Assembly: GCF_000949135.2 (NCBI RefSeq)
Contig: NZ_JTAN02000019.1
Coordinates: forward strand, 248,001-312,000
Source of the DNA: Burkholderia sp. USMB20
Lineage (GTDB): Bacteria > Pseudomonadota > Gammaproteobacteria > Burkholderiales > Burkholderiaceae
Reading direction: 5' to 3'
DNA length: 64,000 bases
The translations under genes and the position numbers were made by a program. Positions 1-8,972 of the stretch are shown one piece after another (within the stretch, counting starts at the first letter, position 1; the number at the start of each line of letters is the position of its first letter). The notes beneath the pieces are model-generated. The model saw only the letters and a program-made list of their open reading frames with translations, did not search any database and was not told the origin of the DNA.

Positions 1-1477
1 GCACGCCGGTGTCGGGGGCGACGATGCCCGCGAGCCCCAGCTCGACGGCCGAAAGATCCATCTTGAGTGCGGTGAGCTGCTGGCCGAGGTCGTCGTGCAG
101 TTCGCGCGCGATCCGTGTCTTCTCTTCCTCCCGCACGTTCTGCAGGTTGGCGGACAGCTCGCGCAGTTCCTCGCGCGACTGCTCGAGGGCGTTTTCCGCG
201 CGTACCCGCTCGGTCACGTCGCGCAGCATGACCGTGTACAGCTTGCCGGTGCCGTCGCGAATCTGCGAGATCGACGCCTCGATCGGAAACTCGGTGCCGT
301 CGGCGCGCAAGCCGAACAGCACGCGTTGCCGCCCCATCTGGCGCTCCGACACACCCGTCACGCCGAACTGCTCGACGTGTCGCGCATGCGCGGCGCGAAA
401 GCGCTCGGGGATGAAGCGGGACAGCGGCGTACCGACCGCCTCCATCGCGCTGACGCCGAACACGTGTTCGGCGGCCGGGTTGAAGATCACGATCGTCTGA
501 CGCTCGTCGACGGTGATGACGGCCTCCATCGACGACCGGATGATGCCCATCATCCGGGCCTCGGTGGGTTGGCTGTCGCCGGCGCGGGCCAGCGCGCGTT
601 TCGCGACGACCTGCCGCACGAGCGCGGCCAGCGTCAGCGAGAGCACGGTGCCGGCCAGCAGGACGGCCGTCGCGGCGCCGGCCGGGGCAGCGCGCGGCGC
701 GCTGTAGCGCAGCGACAGCGGCGTGCCGCCGAACGTCAGCGTATCGGTTCGCGTGAGCACGTCGCGGGCGCCGGCGGCGCCGCCGACGACAAAGCCGGAA
801 CCGCCGGAATACGCGGGCGCCGCGGGATTGTCGGCCACGATTTCCACGCGCAGCGGATCGAGCAGGGAAGGATCGACGAGACGATCCGGATTCAGCGCGG
901 CATAAACGTACCCGGTCGCCGTTGCGTGCCGCGGCCCGGACGCCGTGCCGTCCTCGGCATTGGCGTAGATCGGCAGGTAAAGCGTCAGCTCCATCCGGGC
1001 GGGCGTCGCACCGGTGCCGTCCTGGATCGCGTTCGCGGCAAGCGCGACCTCGCCGGTTTCCGCCGCGCGCTGCAGCGCCTGCCGGGTCGCCTGATCGTCC
1101 TCCGCGATGCTCGGCTCGATTCTCCCGATGCTGTGGACCGGCGACTGCAATCCGTCCAGATCGAGACCGGTGAGATAGCGGCGCCATGCGGCGCCAGATG
1201 GCGGCGCAGGCAGTGCCGATGCGAACCCTCGGGCGCCGTGCAATACGGCAGCGGCGCCGAGAAGACTGCGGCGGAGCGCGGCCGTCGCGCGCGTCGCGGA
1301 TTGCTCGAACCTTGCGTGGGCGGCGTGTTGTGCGTCGTTCTGCAGTACCCGGGATGCGGCAAATGTCGCAACCAGGCCGAGCGCCAGCGTCAGCACCGCG
1401 GCCATGGCGGCATATCGCCCGGGCCGGGTCCGGTGTGGACCCGGCCCGGCCTTGAAGGGAGGCGCATTCACTGTCAT
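1..1477 (-). CDS. CHASE-PAS sensor histidine kinase, C-terminus cut off by the window edge
   Basis: The open frame reads leftward from ATG 1477 (AGGA about 9 bases upstream) and runs off the window, so about 492 N-terminal residues are visible. A first membrane segment lies near residues 21-42. A CHASE-like periplasmic region follows, then a second membrane segment near 271-290 and a PAS domain near 305-430. Next comes a HisKA_3-type dimerisation segment near 445-487, with the phospho-acceptor His in an ARELHDDLGQQL motif. That motif is typical of NarX/DegS-type kinases that work with LuxR-type response regulators. The ATPase domain is outside the window. It diverges from a run of stress-protein genes, so a role in sensing redox state or oxygen is plausible but inferred. 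The CHASE ligand cannot be deduced. Confidence 0.85.
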   Translation of the reverse strand, partial: MTVNAPPFKAGPGPHRTRPGRYAAMAAVLTLALGLVATFAASRVLQNDAQHAAHARFEQSATRATAALRRSLLGAAAVLHGARGFASALPAPPSGAAWRRYLTGLDLDGLQSPVHSIGRIEPSIAEDDQATRQALQRAAETGEVALAANAIQDGTGATPARMELTLYLPIYANAEDGTASGPRHATATGYVYAALNPDRLVDPSLLDPLRVEIVADNPAAPAYSGGSGFVVGGAAGARDVLTRTDTLTFGGTPLSLRYSAPRAAPAGAATAVLLAGTVLSLTLAALVRQVVAKRALARAGDSQPTEARMMGIIRSSMEAVITVDERQTIVIFNPAAEHVFGVSAMEAVGTPLSRFIPERFRAAHARHVEQFGVTGVSERQMGRQRVLFGLRADGTEFPIEASISQIRDGTGKLYTVMLRDVTERVRAENALEQSREELRELSANLQNVREEEKTRIARELHDDLGQQLTALKMDLSAVELGLAGIVAPDTGV

Positions 1478-1643
1478 TGCCGTTCATCCTGGCGGATTTC
1501 GTCGACGGCTGGCTGGCGGCGGGCCCGGACGCGGGGCACGAAAGGCGGGGCAGGCCGCAACTGCGATATCGCCCTGAATTGTGCGCGTTTTGCCGACGTT
1601 CGCCAATCGGGACCGACGCGCAAGAGGGCGGCGCCGCGCGGGT

Positions 1644-1657
1644 TTGACCCGCGTCAA
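1644..1657. promoter_or_regulatory. FNR/ANR-like palindrome upstream of universal stress gene
   Basis: TTGAC-N4-GTCAA is a near-match to the FNR/ANR consensus TTGAT-N4-ATCAA. Its centre is about 78 bases before the ATG at 1729. If it acts as a class II site, the transcript would start near 1692. It belongs to a set of six similar boxes between 1.6 and 19.7 kb. Confidence 0.55.
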
Positions 1658-1728
1658 CGGAGCGTCGCCTGCGAGGATCAGACTGGCTTCACGAACCGGT
1701 CGACCCCTGACGACAACTGGGAGGCGTC

Positions 1729-2178
1729 ATGTACCAAAGGATCTTTGCGGCGCTCGACGCCAGCCGTGGCGCGCGCCTCGCGCTCGACGAGGCGATCTCG
1801 CTCGCCCGCGAGTCGGGCGGTCTGGTCATCGCCATGTGCGTGGTGTCGGATGCGCCGCGGCTGGCCGACCAGCGCGACCTGGCCGGGCTGGACACGAACG
1901 AGGCCGCGGTCGCGGTCTCGGACGCGGAAACGGCGTTCCGGCTGTCCGGCGTACGCGGCATCGCGCACACGATCGACGCGCGCGGAGAGAACGTATCGGA
2001 CGTGCTGGCGCGTGCCGCCGCCGAATGCGACGCGGACCTGATCGTGATGGGCACGCATGGCCGGCGCGGTTTCCGGCGCATGTTCGTCGGCAGCGTCGCC
2101 GAATCGCTGGTGCGCATCGCGGACCGGCCGGTGCTGGTCGTACGGGAGGGGCCGGGCGCGTGTGCCGGCATGTTGTGA
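1729..2178 (+). CDS. universal stress protein, single UspA domain
   Basis: 149 residues with one UspA fold, the normal length for the family. The C-terminal ATP-binding signature G-x2-G-x9-G-S is present in a GTHGRRGFRRMFVGS stretch, so this is probably an ATP-binding member. The start ATG follows a GGGAGG Shine-Dalgarno at good spacing. It is a monocistronic unit ending in a strong hairpin terminator. The FNR-like box upstream suggests induction at low oxygen. UspA proteins are cytosolic survival factors, and the exact client is unknown. Confidence 0.9.
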   Translation: MYQRIFAALDASRGARLALDEAISLARESGGLVIAMCVVSDAPRLADQRDLAGLDTNEAAVAVSDAETAFRLSGVRGIAHTIDARGENVSDVLARAAAECDADLIVMGTHGRRGFRRMFVGSVAESLVRIADRPVLVVREGPGACAGML

Positions 2179-2195
2179 CGGTCGTGACGGGACGA

Positions 2196-2226
2196 GGGCA
2201 GCCGCGCGCGGCTGCCCCGTTTTCGT
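2196..2226 (+). terminator. Rho-independent terminator
   Basis: A perfect GC-rich inverted repeat (GGGCAGCCGCG / CGCGGCTGCCC) is followed by CGTTTTC. It lies 18 bases after the 1729-2178 stop. It abuts the 3' end of the convergent gene ending at 2231, so it may work in both directions. Confidence 0.75.
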
Positions 2227-2230
2227 TCGC

Positions 2231-3067
2231 TCAGTGAGACAGCAGGACCGGCACCGTCATCGTTTCGAGGATCGTGCGCGTCGCGCCGCCCAGCACGCGT
2301 TCGTGCATGCGCGCATGACTGTACAGGCCCATCACCAGCAGATCCGCATGCAGGTCGGTCGCCCGGTTCAGCAGCGTCGCGCCCACGCTCACCGGCCGTT
2401 CGCGCGGCGTGCTCGAGAACGACGCGCGAATGCCGTGCCGTTCGAGATACGCGGCGACGTCGACACCCGCCGGCGTCTTGTCCGGATCGGGTTGCCCGCG
2501 GGTGACCGTCTCGACGTTGACGAAGCGCGCGCGGGCGAGCAGCGGCAGCGCGTCGGCCAGCGCGCGGGCGGCTTCGCGCCCGCCGTCCCAGCCGATCAGC
2601 ACGTTCTCGCCGAGCGTGCGCACGTCGCCCGCGTAGGGCACGACGAGCGCCGGGCGTCCGCTGCCCATCACGACGTCCTCGACGAAATGACGTGCGACGT
2701 AGGTCAGCCGGTCGTCGGGGTCTTCCTGGCCGAGTACCAGAAAATCGGCATGGCGCGCGTGCAGGACCGCGGCGGCGGTCGCCTCGCCGGCCGGCGCCTG
2801 CCACTCGACTTCGTTGTGCCCCGCGCGCTCGGCGGCCGCGAGGAATCGCTCCTCGGCCTCCTTGCGCCGCTGTTCGCACAGGCGTTCGTAGACGGCCAGC
2901 TTCAGCGGTTCGTCCGGCCGCCGCAGCGGCTCGAGGAGGTCCTGGCAGACCACGTAGAGGCCGATCAGATGGGCGTTCCAGCGTCGCGCGAGCTGGAGCG
3001 CGAGGTCGACGCGCGTCGCACAGCGCTCGCTGTCGTCGAGATGGACGAGCAGGGTCTTGTAGCTCAT
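2231..3067 (-). CDS. tandem universal stress protein
   Basis: 278 residues from ATG 3067 (protein begins MSYKTLLVHLDD) with two UspA domains in tandem, near 1-140 and 150-278. The ATG overlaps the TGA of the upstream stress gene by four bases (ATGA), which argues for translational coupling and against the longer frame back to 3151. The C-terminal half ends in a GGATRTILETMTVPVLLSH-type strand, also seen in the paralogue at 4848-5687. The canonical ATP-binding glycines are altered in this half. It is the last gene of a leftward run: stress protein, ackA, stress protein, stress protein. Confidence 0.9.
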   Translation of the reverse strand: MSYKTLLVHLDDSERCATRVDLALQLARRWNAHLIGLYVVCQDLLEPLRRPDEPLKLAVYERLCEQRRKEAEERFLAAAERAGHNEVEWQAPAGEATAAAVLHARHADFLVLGQEDPDDRLTYVARHFVEDVVMGSGRPALVVPYAGDVRTLGENVLIGWDGGREAARALADALPLLARARFVNVETVTRGQPDPDKTPAGVDVAAYLERHGIRASFSSTPRERPVSVGATLLNRATDLHADLLVMGLYSHARMHERVLGGATRTILETMTVPVLLSH

Positions 3068-3567
3068 GACGGCTCCTTTTCGGTTGATGCCGCGGTGGTT
3101 TCGGCGGGCGCCTGCCCGGCGCAGCTCGCCGGTATCGTCAGGACCGGGCACGTGGCCTGACGCAGCACGCGCTCGGCCACGCTGCCGAGGAACATGCGCC
3201 GGAACCCGCGCCGGCCATGCGTGCCGATCACGACCAGGTCGGCGCCGATCTCGCCGGCGAGACCGACGATCCGGTGCGCAACGTCTTCGCCGGCCGGCGC
3301 GACGTTGGAGATCTGCGGCGTGCCGGCCACGTCGCGCGCTTTCATGCGGCGTGCCGCGTCATCCGTGACGCGCAGTCCTTCCTCGCGGAATGCATCGATC
3401 AGGATCGACGGATCGTATCCGTACGTGTCGTAGGCCGGCACCAGGAAGTCGACGACGTAGACCGGGGTCAGCCGCGCACCCGTCTGCGCCGCGAGGTTCA
3501 GCGCGGCGTCGAGTGCGCGGGACGACGTATCGCTGCCGTCGAGCGCGACCAGAATGTTCGAGTACAT
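3064..3567 (-). CDS. universal stress protein, single UspA domain
   Basis: 167 residues from ATG 3567, chosen because an AAGGGA Shine-Dalgarno sits seven bases before it; the in-frame TTG at 3582 overlaps that site. One UspA domain carries an intact G-x2-G-x9-G-S motif (GTHGRRGFRRMFLGS), nearly the same as in the 1729-2178 protein, so the two are close paralogues. It is coupled by an ATGA overlap to the tandem stress protein downstream. An FNR-like box lies about 66 bases upstream, inside the end of ackA, so this pair may have its own promoter. Confidence 0.9.
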   Translation of the reverse strand: MYSNILVALDGSDTSSRALDAALNLAAQTGARLTPVYVVDFLVPAYDTYGYDPSILIDAFREEGLRVTDDAARRMKARDVAGTPQISNVAPAGEDVAHRIVGLAGEIGADLVVIGTHGRRGFRRMFLGSVAERVLRQATCPVLTIPASCAGQAPAETTAASTEKEPS

Positions 3568-3626
3568 GACGTTTCCCTTCAACGGATGCCGATGGAACCA
3601 TCATCGGCGCGTATGCGCCGCTCGCG

Positions 3627-3640
3627 CTGATCTGGATCAA
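3627..3640. promoter_or_regulatory. FNR/ANR-like palindrome overlapping the ackA stop codon
   Basis: CTGAT-CTGG-ATCAA has one mismatch to the FNR/ANR dyad. It is centred about 66 bases upstream of the stress gene starting at 3567. Its position over the last codons of ackA suggests an internal promoter for the two downstream stress genes. Confidence 0.5.
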
Positions 3641-4839
3641 GCGTCGCGATTGGCGCGCAGCACGCGCACCGCGGCGCGCGCCGCGACCCACGCCTCGTTG
3701 GTCGGCTCGACGACCACCGTGACCGCACTCGACGCGCACGACACGACGTGCGCATGATCGGCATTCGCGCGCGCGTCGAGCGCGATGCCGAGCCAGCCGA
3801 GCGACGCGCAGATCCGCTCGCGCAACACCGCCGAGTGTTCGCCGATGCCGGCCGTGAAGACCAGCATGTCGAGGCCGCCGAGCAGCGCGGTCAGCGCGCC
3901 CGTCTCGCGCACGATGCGATGGACGTACAGCGCCAGCGCATCGCGGGCGGCTTCGTCCCCGGCCGCCTCGCGCGCGAGCAGCACGCGCGGGTCGCCCGAC
4001 GCGCCCGATACGCCCTTGAGCCCCGATTCGTGATACAGCATGTGTCCCAGCTCGTCGCCGGACAGCTTGCCGGCCTCGAGCAGGTGCAGGACGACACCGG
4101 GATCGAGCGTTCCGCAGCGGGTGCTCATCATCAATCCGTCGAGCGCGGAGAAGCCCATGGTCGTCGCGACGCTGCGGCAGTCGCGCAGCGCGCACAGGCT
4201 CGCGCCGCTGCCGAGATGGGCGGCGATCACGCGGCCGTGCGCACGGGCGCCGAACGACTCGTCGAGCGCGACGGACATGTATTCGTACGACAGCCCATGG
4301 AATCCGTAGCGGCGCACGCCCTGGTCGAACCACGCATGCGGCAGCGGCAGCAGCTGCTCGACGCGCGGCAGCGTGCGATGAAACGCCGTGTCGAACACGG
4401 CGATCTGCGGGACGTCCGGAAACGCGTCGCGCAGCACGTCGATCGCATCGAGGCTGTGCGGCTGATGCAGCGGCGCGAGCGGCGTCAGCGTGCGCAGCGC
4501 GTCCAGCACGTCGTCGTCGACGACCGTCGGCTCCACGTAGCGTGCGCCGCCGTGCACGACGCGATGCGCGATCGCGCCCAGCGCGACGTGCGGCAACTTC
4601 ACGCGGATCCACGCCGCGATCTGCGCGAGCACGGCGCGGTAGGGATCGTCCGCCGTGCCGAGCGGCAGCGAACCGTCCGGCTCGGCGTCGAAGCGGATCG
4701 ACACGCTGTTGCCGGCCGCGACCGCTTCGCCCTCGTGCAGCGGCCGCCGCGCGGGGTCGCCGTGCGGCGGGCAGGCAAAGAGCGCGAACTTCACGCTCGA
4801 CGAACCGGCATTGACGACGAGCAGGGCGAGCGTACGCAT
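3637..4839 (-). CDS. ackA: acetate kinase
   Basis: 400 residues, the usual family length. It interconverts acetyl phosphate plus ADP and acetate plus ATP. The N-terminal NAGSSSVKF phosphate-binding signature is at residues 10-18. The second family signature (FDTAFHRTLP) and the HLGSGASL and GGLDMLVFTAGIGEHS segments are all present. It starts eight bases after the stop of the upstream tandem stress protein, so the two are probably co-transcribed. Together with the phosphotransacylase at 8973-10004 it could yield ATP by substrate-level phosphorylation when oxygen is low. Confidence 0.95.
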   Translation of the reverse strand: MRTLALLVVNAGSSSVKFALFACPPHGDPARRPLHEGEAVAAGNSVSIRFDAEPDGSLPLGTADDPYRAVLAQIAAWIRVKLPHVALGAIAHRVVHGGARYVEPTVVDDDVLDALRTLTPLAPLHQPHSLDAIDVLRDAFPDVPQIAVFDTAFHRTLPRVEQLLPLPHAWFDQGVRRYGFHGLSYEYMSVALDESFGARAHGRVIAAHLGSGASLCALRDCRSVATTMGFSALDGLMMSTRCGTLDPGVVLHLLEAGKLSGDELGHMLYHESGLKGVSGASGDPRVLLAREAAGDEAARDALALYVHRIVRETGALTALLGGLDMLVFTAGIGEHSAVLRERICASLGWLGIALDARANADHAHVVSCASSAVTVVVEPTNEAWVAARAAVRVLRANRDA

Positions 4840-4847
4840 CGGCCGGC

Positions 4848-5687
4848 TCAGTGCGACATCAGGACCGGCAGCGTCATCGACGCCAGCACCGTGCGGGTGG
4901 CGCCGCCCATCACCAGCTCGCGCCAGCGCGGATGGCCGTAGGCGCCCATCACGAGGAGGTCGGAACCCGTTTCATAAGCACGCGACAGCAACGTATCGCC
5001 GACCGCGGGGCCGGCGCCGGCATCGATGTCGAGCACGTTCACGTCGCGTGCGTGGCGCGCCAGCATCAGCGCGGCGTCGGCGGCCGGAATGCGCGTGGCC
5101 GCCGCTTCCGAAGCGCCGTCGACCACGGCCGCGACCGTCGTGCGCTTCGCGTGTTCGAGAAAGGGCAGCGCGTCGTGCGCGGCGCGGGCCGCTTCCCGGC
5201 TGCCGTCCCACGCGATGAACACCCGTTCGCCGACCGACGGGAATTCGCCCGCGCACGGGACGAACAGCACCGGGCGGCCGGCGGACAACACGAGGTTCTC
5301 CGGAAACTGGTCGTCGATGTAGGTCTCGGGATCGTTCGGGTCGCTCTGGCCCGCGATCACGAGGTCGGCCAGGCGTGCGGCGCGCGGCACGGCCAGGTTC
5401 GCGCGCTCGTCGGCTCGCACCCACGCGGCCGGCACTTTCGCGCGGGCCGTCTCGGCGTGGAACAGGCGTTCCAGCGCGGCGAGCCGCTCGTCGCGCTGTT
5501 CGCGGCGCTCACGGAAGTAATCGGCGGACCCGGCCATCACGTAGAACGAATGCGGCTCCGGCGTGTAGACCGCGAACAGGCCGGTCAGGTGCGCACCGAA
5601 GCGCCGCGCGAGGCGCAATGCGAACTCGAGGCGCGAATGCGCGCGGGCGCTCGTATCGAGGTGCACGACCATGCTCTTGTAGCTCAT
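4848..5687 (-). CDS. tandem universal stress protein
   Basis: 279 residues with two UspA domains and the same MSYKSMVVHLDTS opening as the 2231-3067 paralogue. The C-terminal half has GAYGHPRWRELVMGG, a good G-x2-G/H-x9-G variant of the ATP site. It is the first gene of the leftward operon into ackA. An FNR-like box is centred about 74 bases before the ATG. Four stress proteins in 4 kb, together with ackA, mark this as a hypoxia-survival cluster (inference from family knowledge). Confidence 0.9.
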   Translation of the reverse strand: MSYKSMVVHLDTSARAHSRLEFALRLARRFGAHLTGLFAVYTPEPHSFYVMAGSADYFRERREQRDERLAALERLFHAETARAKVPAAWVRADERANLAVPRAARLADLVIAGQSDPNDPETYIDDQFPENLVLSAGRPVLFVPCAGEFPSVGERVFIAWDGSREAARAAHDALPFLEHAKRTTVAAVVDGASEAAATRIPAADAALMLARHARDVNVLDIDAGAGPAVGDTLLSRAYETGSDLLVMGAYGHPRWRELVMGGATRTVLASMTLPVLMSH

Positions 5688-5754
5688 CGGAATCGCTCCA
5701 TCGACGGGGGAACCGCCAGTGCAATCCAGTCTACGGAGCAGGGTTTCCGAGTAC

Positions 5755-5768
5755 TTGACTCAGATCAA
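5755..5768. promoter_or_regulatory. FNR/ANR-like palindrome in a divergent promoter
   Basis: TTGAC-TCAG-ATCAA differs from the FNR/ANR consensus by one base. It lies between the leftward stress/ackA operon (74 bases to its ATG) and the rightward PHB operon (116 bases to its ATG), so one site may serve both. Confidence 0.6.
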
Positions 5769-5877
5769 CGGCTCCCCTGCGCGATGCCCGCACAGTGAAG
5801 CGGTCGCGGTGCCGATCCCGGGCAGGCGGCACGAGGCGCGATGCCAACCCATTGACCGGATCGAACGAGGGACGCCG

Positions 5878-6408
5878 ATGAGTACGTACGCTTTGACGAC
5901 ACCGAACGACGCTTGCCGCGCGGGCTGCGATCTCGCGCTGCGCATGGTCGCGCTGAATAGCGACTGGCAGCATGAATGGCATGCGCTGGCAGGGCGGCGC
6001 ATCGAGCGGGACCGCGCCGCGGTTCGCCACCTGCAGCAGGCGCTGGCGGACACGAACGAGTGGCCGGCCTTCGGCGAGGCGACCCGGCAGGTGATGCGCG
6101 ACTACGCGATCGCGAGCGTCGCGATCTGGCAGGATGCCGCCGAGCTGTGCATGCGTGCGCAATACGAGAACGCCGGCGCATGGCGCACCTGGTTGCGCGA
6201 ATACGGCGCGGGCGCGATGTCGCGTTATCAGACCGACTGGCTGCCCGACCTGGGGCGACTGGCCGTGGTCAACGAAGCCAGCATGCCGTGGGCCGACTGG
6301 ATGACGGCGCTGGAGCGCGGGATCGAGGACGCGAACGACGGGGCGCCGGTTGCCGTGCGCCGCCTGAACGGCACGACCGGCGCGCAGGAGAACGACCATG
6401 TGTGCTGA
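5878..6408 (+). CDS. phasin-like PHB granule protein (tentative)
   Basis: 176 residues, starting at ATG 5878 after a GAGG Shine-Dalgarno; the frame continues further upstream but without a better start. The sequence is almost wholly helical, rich in Ala, Trp and charged residues, with no signal peptide. This matches phasins, which coat polyhydroxybutyrate granules. I cannot identify a diagnostic phasin motif, so the call rests on length, composition and its place as first gene of an operon with phbB and phaC. The stop overlaps the phbB start. Confidence 0.6.
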   Translation: MSTYALTTPNDACRAGCDLALRMVALNSDWQHEWHALAGRRIERDRAAVRHLQQALADTNEWPAFGEATRQVMRDYAIASVAIWQDAAELCMRAQYENAGAWRTWLREYGAGAMSRYQTDWLPDLGRLAVVNEASMPWADWMTALERGIEDANDGAPVAVRRLNGTTGAQENDHVC

Positions 6409-7144
6409 CCGGGTCGCGTTCGTCACGGGCGGCATGGGGGGCCTCGGCGCCGCGATCAGCCGTCGCCTGCACGATGCAGGCATGACGGTGGCGGTGTCGC
6501 ATACGGAGCGCAACGACCACGTCGCGACGTGGCTCACGCACGAACGCGAGGCGGGCAGGACGTTCCACGCGTTCGAGGTCGACGTCGCCGACTACGATTC
6601 GTGCCAGCACTGCGCGGCACGCGTGCTGGCCGAGTTCGGGCGCGTCGACGTGCTCGTCAACAACGCCGGCGTCACGCAGGACGCCACCTTCGTGAAGATG
6701 ACCAAGAGCATGTGGGACGCGGTGCTGCGCACCAACCTCGACGGCATGTTCAACATGACGAAGCCGTTCGTGCCGGGCATGATCGAGGCGGGCTTCGGGC
6801 GGATCGTGAACATCGGCTCGGTGAACGGTTCGCGCGGCGCATACGGGCAGGCGAACTACGCGGCCGCGAAGGCCGGCATCCACGGCTTCACGAAGGCGCT
6901 GGCGCTCGAGCTCGCGCGCCACGGCGTGACGGTCAACACGGTGGCCCCGGGCTATCTGGCCACCGCGATGCTCGAGACGGTGCCGAAGGAAGTGCTCGAC
7001 ACGAAGATCCTGCCGCAGATCCCGGTCGGCCGCCTCGGCAATCCCGGCGAGATCGCCGAGCTCGTCGCGTTCCTGTGTTCCGACGCGGGGGCGTTCGCGA
7101 CCGGCGCGGAATTCGATGTCAACGGCGGCATGCACATGCGATGA
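6398..7144 (+). CDS. phbB: acetoacetyl-CoA reductase (SDR family)
   Basis: 248 residues. A classical short-chain dehydrogenase that reduces acetoacetyl-CoA to (R)-3-hydroxybutyryl-CoA with NADPH. The nucleotide motif TGGMGGLG is at residues 10-17, followed by NNAG and the catalytic Ser and YAAAK (Tyr-x3-Lys). It matches PhbB end to end, including the closing NGGMHM. An AGGAGA ribosome site precedes the ATG, which overlaps the upstream stop. The stop overlaps the phaC start (ATGA), so the operon is tightly coupled. Confidence 0.92.
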   Translation: MCADRVAFVTGGMGGLGAAISRRLHDAGMTVAVSHTERNDHVATWLTHEREAGRTFHAFEVDVADYDSCQHCAARVLAEFGRVDVLVNNAGVTQDATFVKMTKSMWDAVLRTNLDGMFNMTKPFVPGMIEAGFGRIVNIGSVNGSRGAYGQANYAAAKAGIHGFTKALALELARHGVTVNTVAPGYLATAMLETVPKEVLDTKILPQIPVGRLGNPGEIAELVAFLCSDAGAFATGAEFDVNGGMHMR

Positions 7145-8970
7145 ACGCATCCGTCATGCGCATGCCGATCGAGCACGAGTCGATGCGGCCAACGGCTACG
7201 AACGCACCGGCGTCGAGTTCGGCCGGATGCACACCGGTCCGGCTGTCGCCCGCCGAACAATGGAACCGCGCCGCGCATGCGAACGTGGCCGCGATGACCT
7301 TCGGGCTGTCGCCCGTGTCGCTCGCGCTGGCCACGCTCGACTGGGGCGCGCATCTGGCCGTGTCGCCGGGAAAATGCTTCGAGCTTGCGACGCAGGCGTG
7401 GCTGGCTGCCGTGGCACCCGCGGCCAACCCGGAAGGCGAAGGCGAGGGCGAGGCCGACGATGCCGGCGCGGGCGGCTTGGCCGTGCACGCCGGGCAGGCC
7501 GATGCGCGCTTCGCCGCGCCCGCGTGGTCCGGATGGCCGTTTCGCGCGTATCGCGACGGCTTCCTGTCGATCCAGCGCTGGTGGCGCGACGCGACGCGCG
7601 GCGTGCCGGGCGTCGAACGGCACCACGAGGAGCTGGTCGGATTCGCTGCGCGACAGTGGCTCGACGCATGCTCGCCGGGCAATTTCCTCGCGACCAACCC
7701 GGTCGTGCTCGACGCGACGATGCGCAGCGGCGGCGCGAATCTCGCGGCAGGCTGGCGGCACTGGCTGGAAGACGCGCACGCGCTGCTCGAGCGCACGCAC
7801 GGCACGCGGGCCCGCGACACGCGCACCTATCTGCCGGGGCGCGACGTGGCGATCACGCCGGGCCGCGTCGTCTGGCGCAACGCGTTGTGCGAGCTGCTGC
7901 AATACGACCCGACGACGGCCGGCGTGGCACGCGAGCCGATCCTGATCGTGCCGTCGTGGATCATGAAGTACTACATCCTCGACCTGCAGCCGCACGATTC
8001 GCTGATCCGCTTCCTGGTCGATGCCGGCTACACGGTGTTTGCCGTGTCGTGGCGCAATCCGGGTGCGGAAGCGCGCGAGCTCGGGCTCGACGATTATCTG
8101 CGCGACGGGTGCATGGCGGCGCTCGGCGCCGCCGGCTCGATCTGCGGCGAAGCGGTCCACGCGGTCGGCTACTGCCTCGGCGGCACGCTGCTGGCGATCG
8201 GCGCGGCGGCGCTCGCGCGCGACGGCCGCCAACACGAGGCGTTGCGCTCCGTCACGTTGCTCGCGGCCCAGACCGATTTCAGCGAACCCGGCGAACTCGG
8301 CCTCTTCATCGACGCGAGCGAACTGTCCGCGCTCGATGCGCTGATGTGGCGGCAGGGCTACCTGGACGGCGCGCAGATGTCCGCCGCGTTCCAGCTGCTG
8401 AACGCGCGCGACCTGATCTGGTCGCGCATGATGAGCGAATACCTGCTCGGCACGCGCACGAAGCCGAACGACCTGATGTCGTGGAACGAGGACACCACGC
8501 GCATGCCGTACCGGATGCATACCGAATACCTGACGCGCCTCTTTCTCGACAACGATCTCGCGGCCGGCCGCTACTGCGTCGACGGGCGGCCGGTCGCGCT
8601 GTCGGATATCGACGTGCCGACATTCGTGGTCGGGACCGAGCGCGATCACGTGTCGCCCTGGCGTTCCGTCTACAAGCTCCATCTGCTCACGCACCACGCG
8701 CTGACGTTCGTGCTGACCTCCGGCGGCCACAATGCCGGGATCGTGTCCGAACCCGGCCATCCGGGACGCCACTATCGCTGCGCGACGCGCGAGCCCGGCG
8801 CGCCTTACCGCAACCGGCGCGACTTCGTGAGCGAAACGCCCGCGCTCGACGGATCGTGGTGGACGTGCTGGCGCGACTGGCTGCACGCGCATTCGTCGGG
8901 CGAGGTGCCCGCACGCGTGCCGGCGGCCGGCTTCGGCGCGGCGCCCGGCAGCTACGTGCTGGAGACCTGA
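7141..8970 (+). CDS. phaC: class I poly(3-hydroxyalkanoate) synthase
   Basis: 609 residues, typical for class I PhaC. It polymerises (R)-3-hydroxyacyl-CoA into PHA at the granule surface. The lipase-like box reads GYCLGG, with Cys as nucleophile. The conserved Asp and His regions follow (VGTERDHVSPWRS and SGGHNAG). The start is the ATG overlapping the phbB stop. No phaA thiolase is present nearby, so the acetoacetyl-CoA must come from elsewhere. The frame is open another 612 bases upstream, but that part is only the shadow of phbB. Confidence 0.93.
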   Translation: MNASVMRMPIEHESMRPTATNAPASSSAGCTPVRLSPAEQWNRAAHANVAAMTFGLSPVSLALATLDWGAHLAVSPGKCFELATQAWLAAVAPAANPEGEGEGEADDAGAGGLAVHAGQADARFAAPAWSGWPFRAYRDGFLSIQRWWRDATRGVPGVERHHEELVGFAARQWLDACSPGNFLATNPVVLDATMRSGGANLAAGWRHWLEDAHALLERTHGTRARDTRTYLPGRDVAITPGRVVWRNALCELLQYDPTTAGVAREPILIVPSWIMKYYILDLQPHDSLIRFLVDAGYTVFAVSWRNPGAEARELGLDDYLRDGCMAALGAAGSICGEAVHAVGYCLGGTLLAIGAAALARDGRQHEALRSVTLLAAQTDFSEPGELGLFIDASELSALDALMWRQGYLDGAQMSAAFQLLNARDLIWSRMMSEYLLGTRTKPNDLMSWNEDTTRMPYRMHTEYLTRLFLDNDLAAGRYCVDGRPVALSDIDVPTFVVGTERDHVSPWRSVYKLHLLTHHALTFVLTSGGHNAGIVSEPGHPGRHYRCATREPGAPYRNRRDFVSETPALDGSWWTCWRDWLHAHSSGEVPARVPAAGFGAAPGSYVLET

Positions 8971-8972
8971 AT

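Noticed and set aside
95-2041. 648-codon plus-strand frame over the sensor kinase
   Set aside because: The minus strand encodes clear CHASE, PAS and HisKA_3 motifs; the plus frame is low-complexity shadow.
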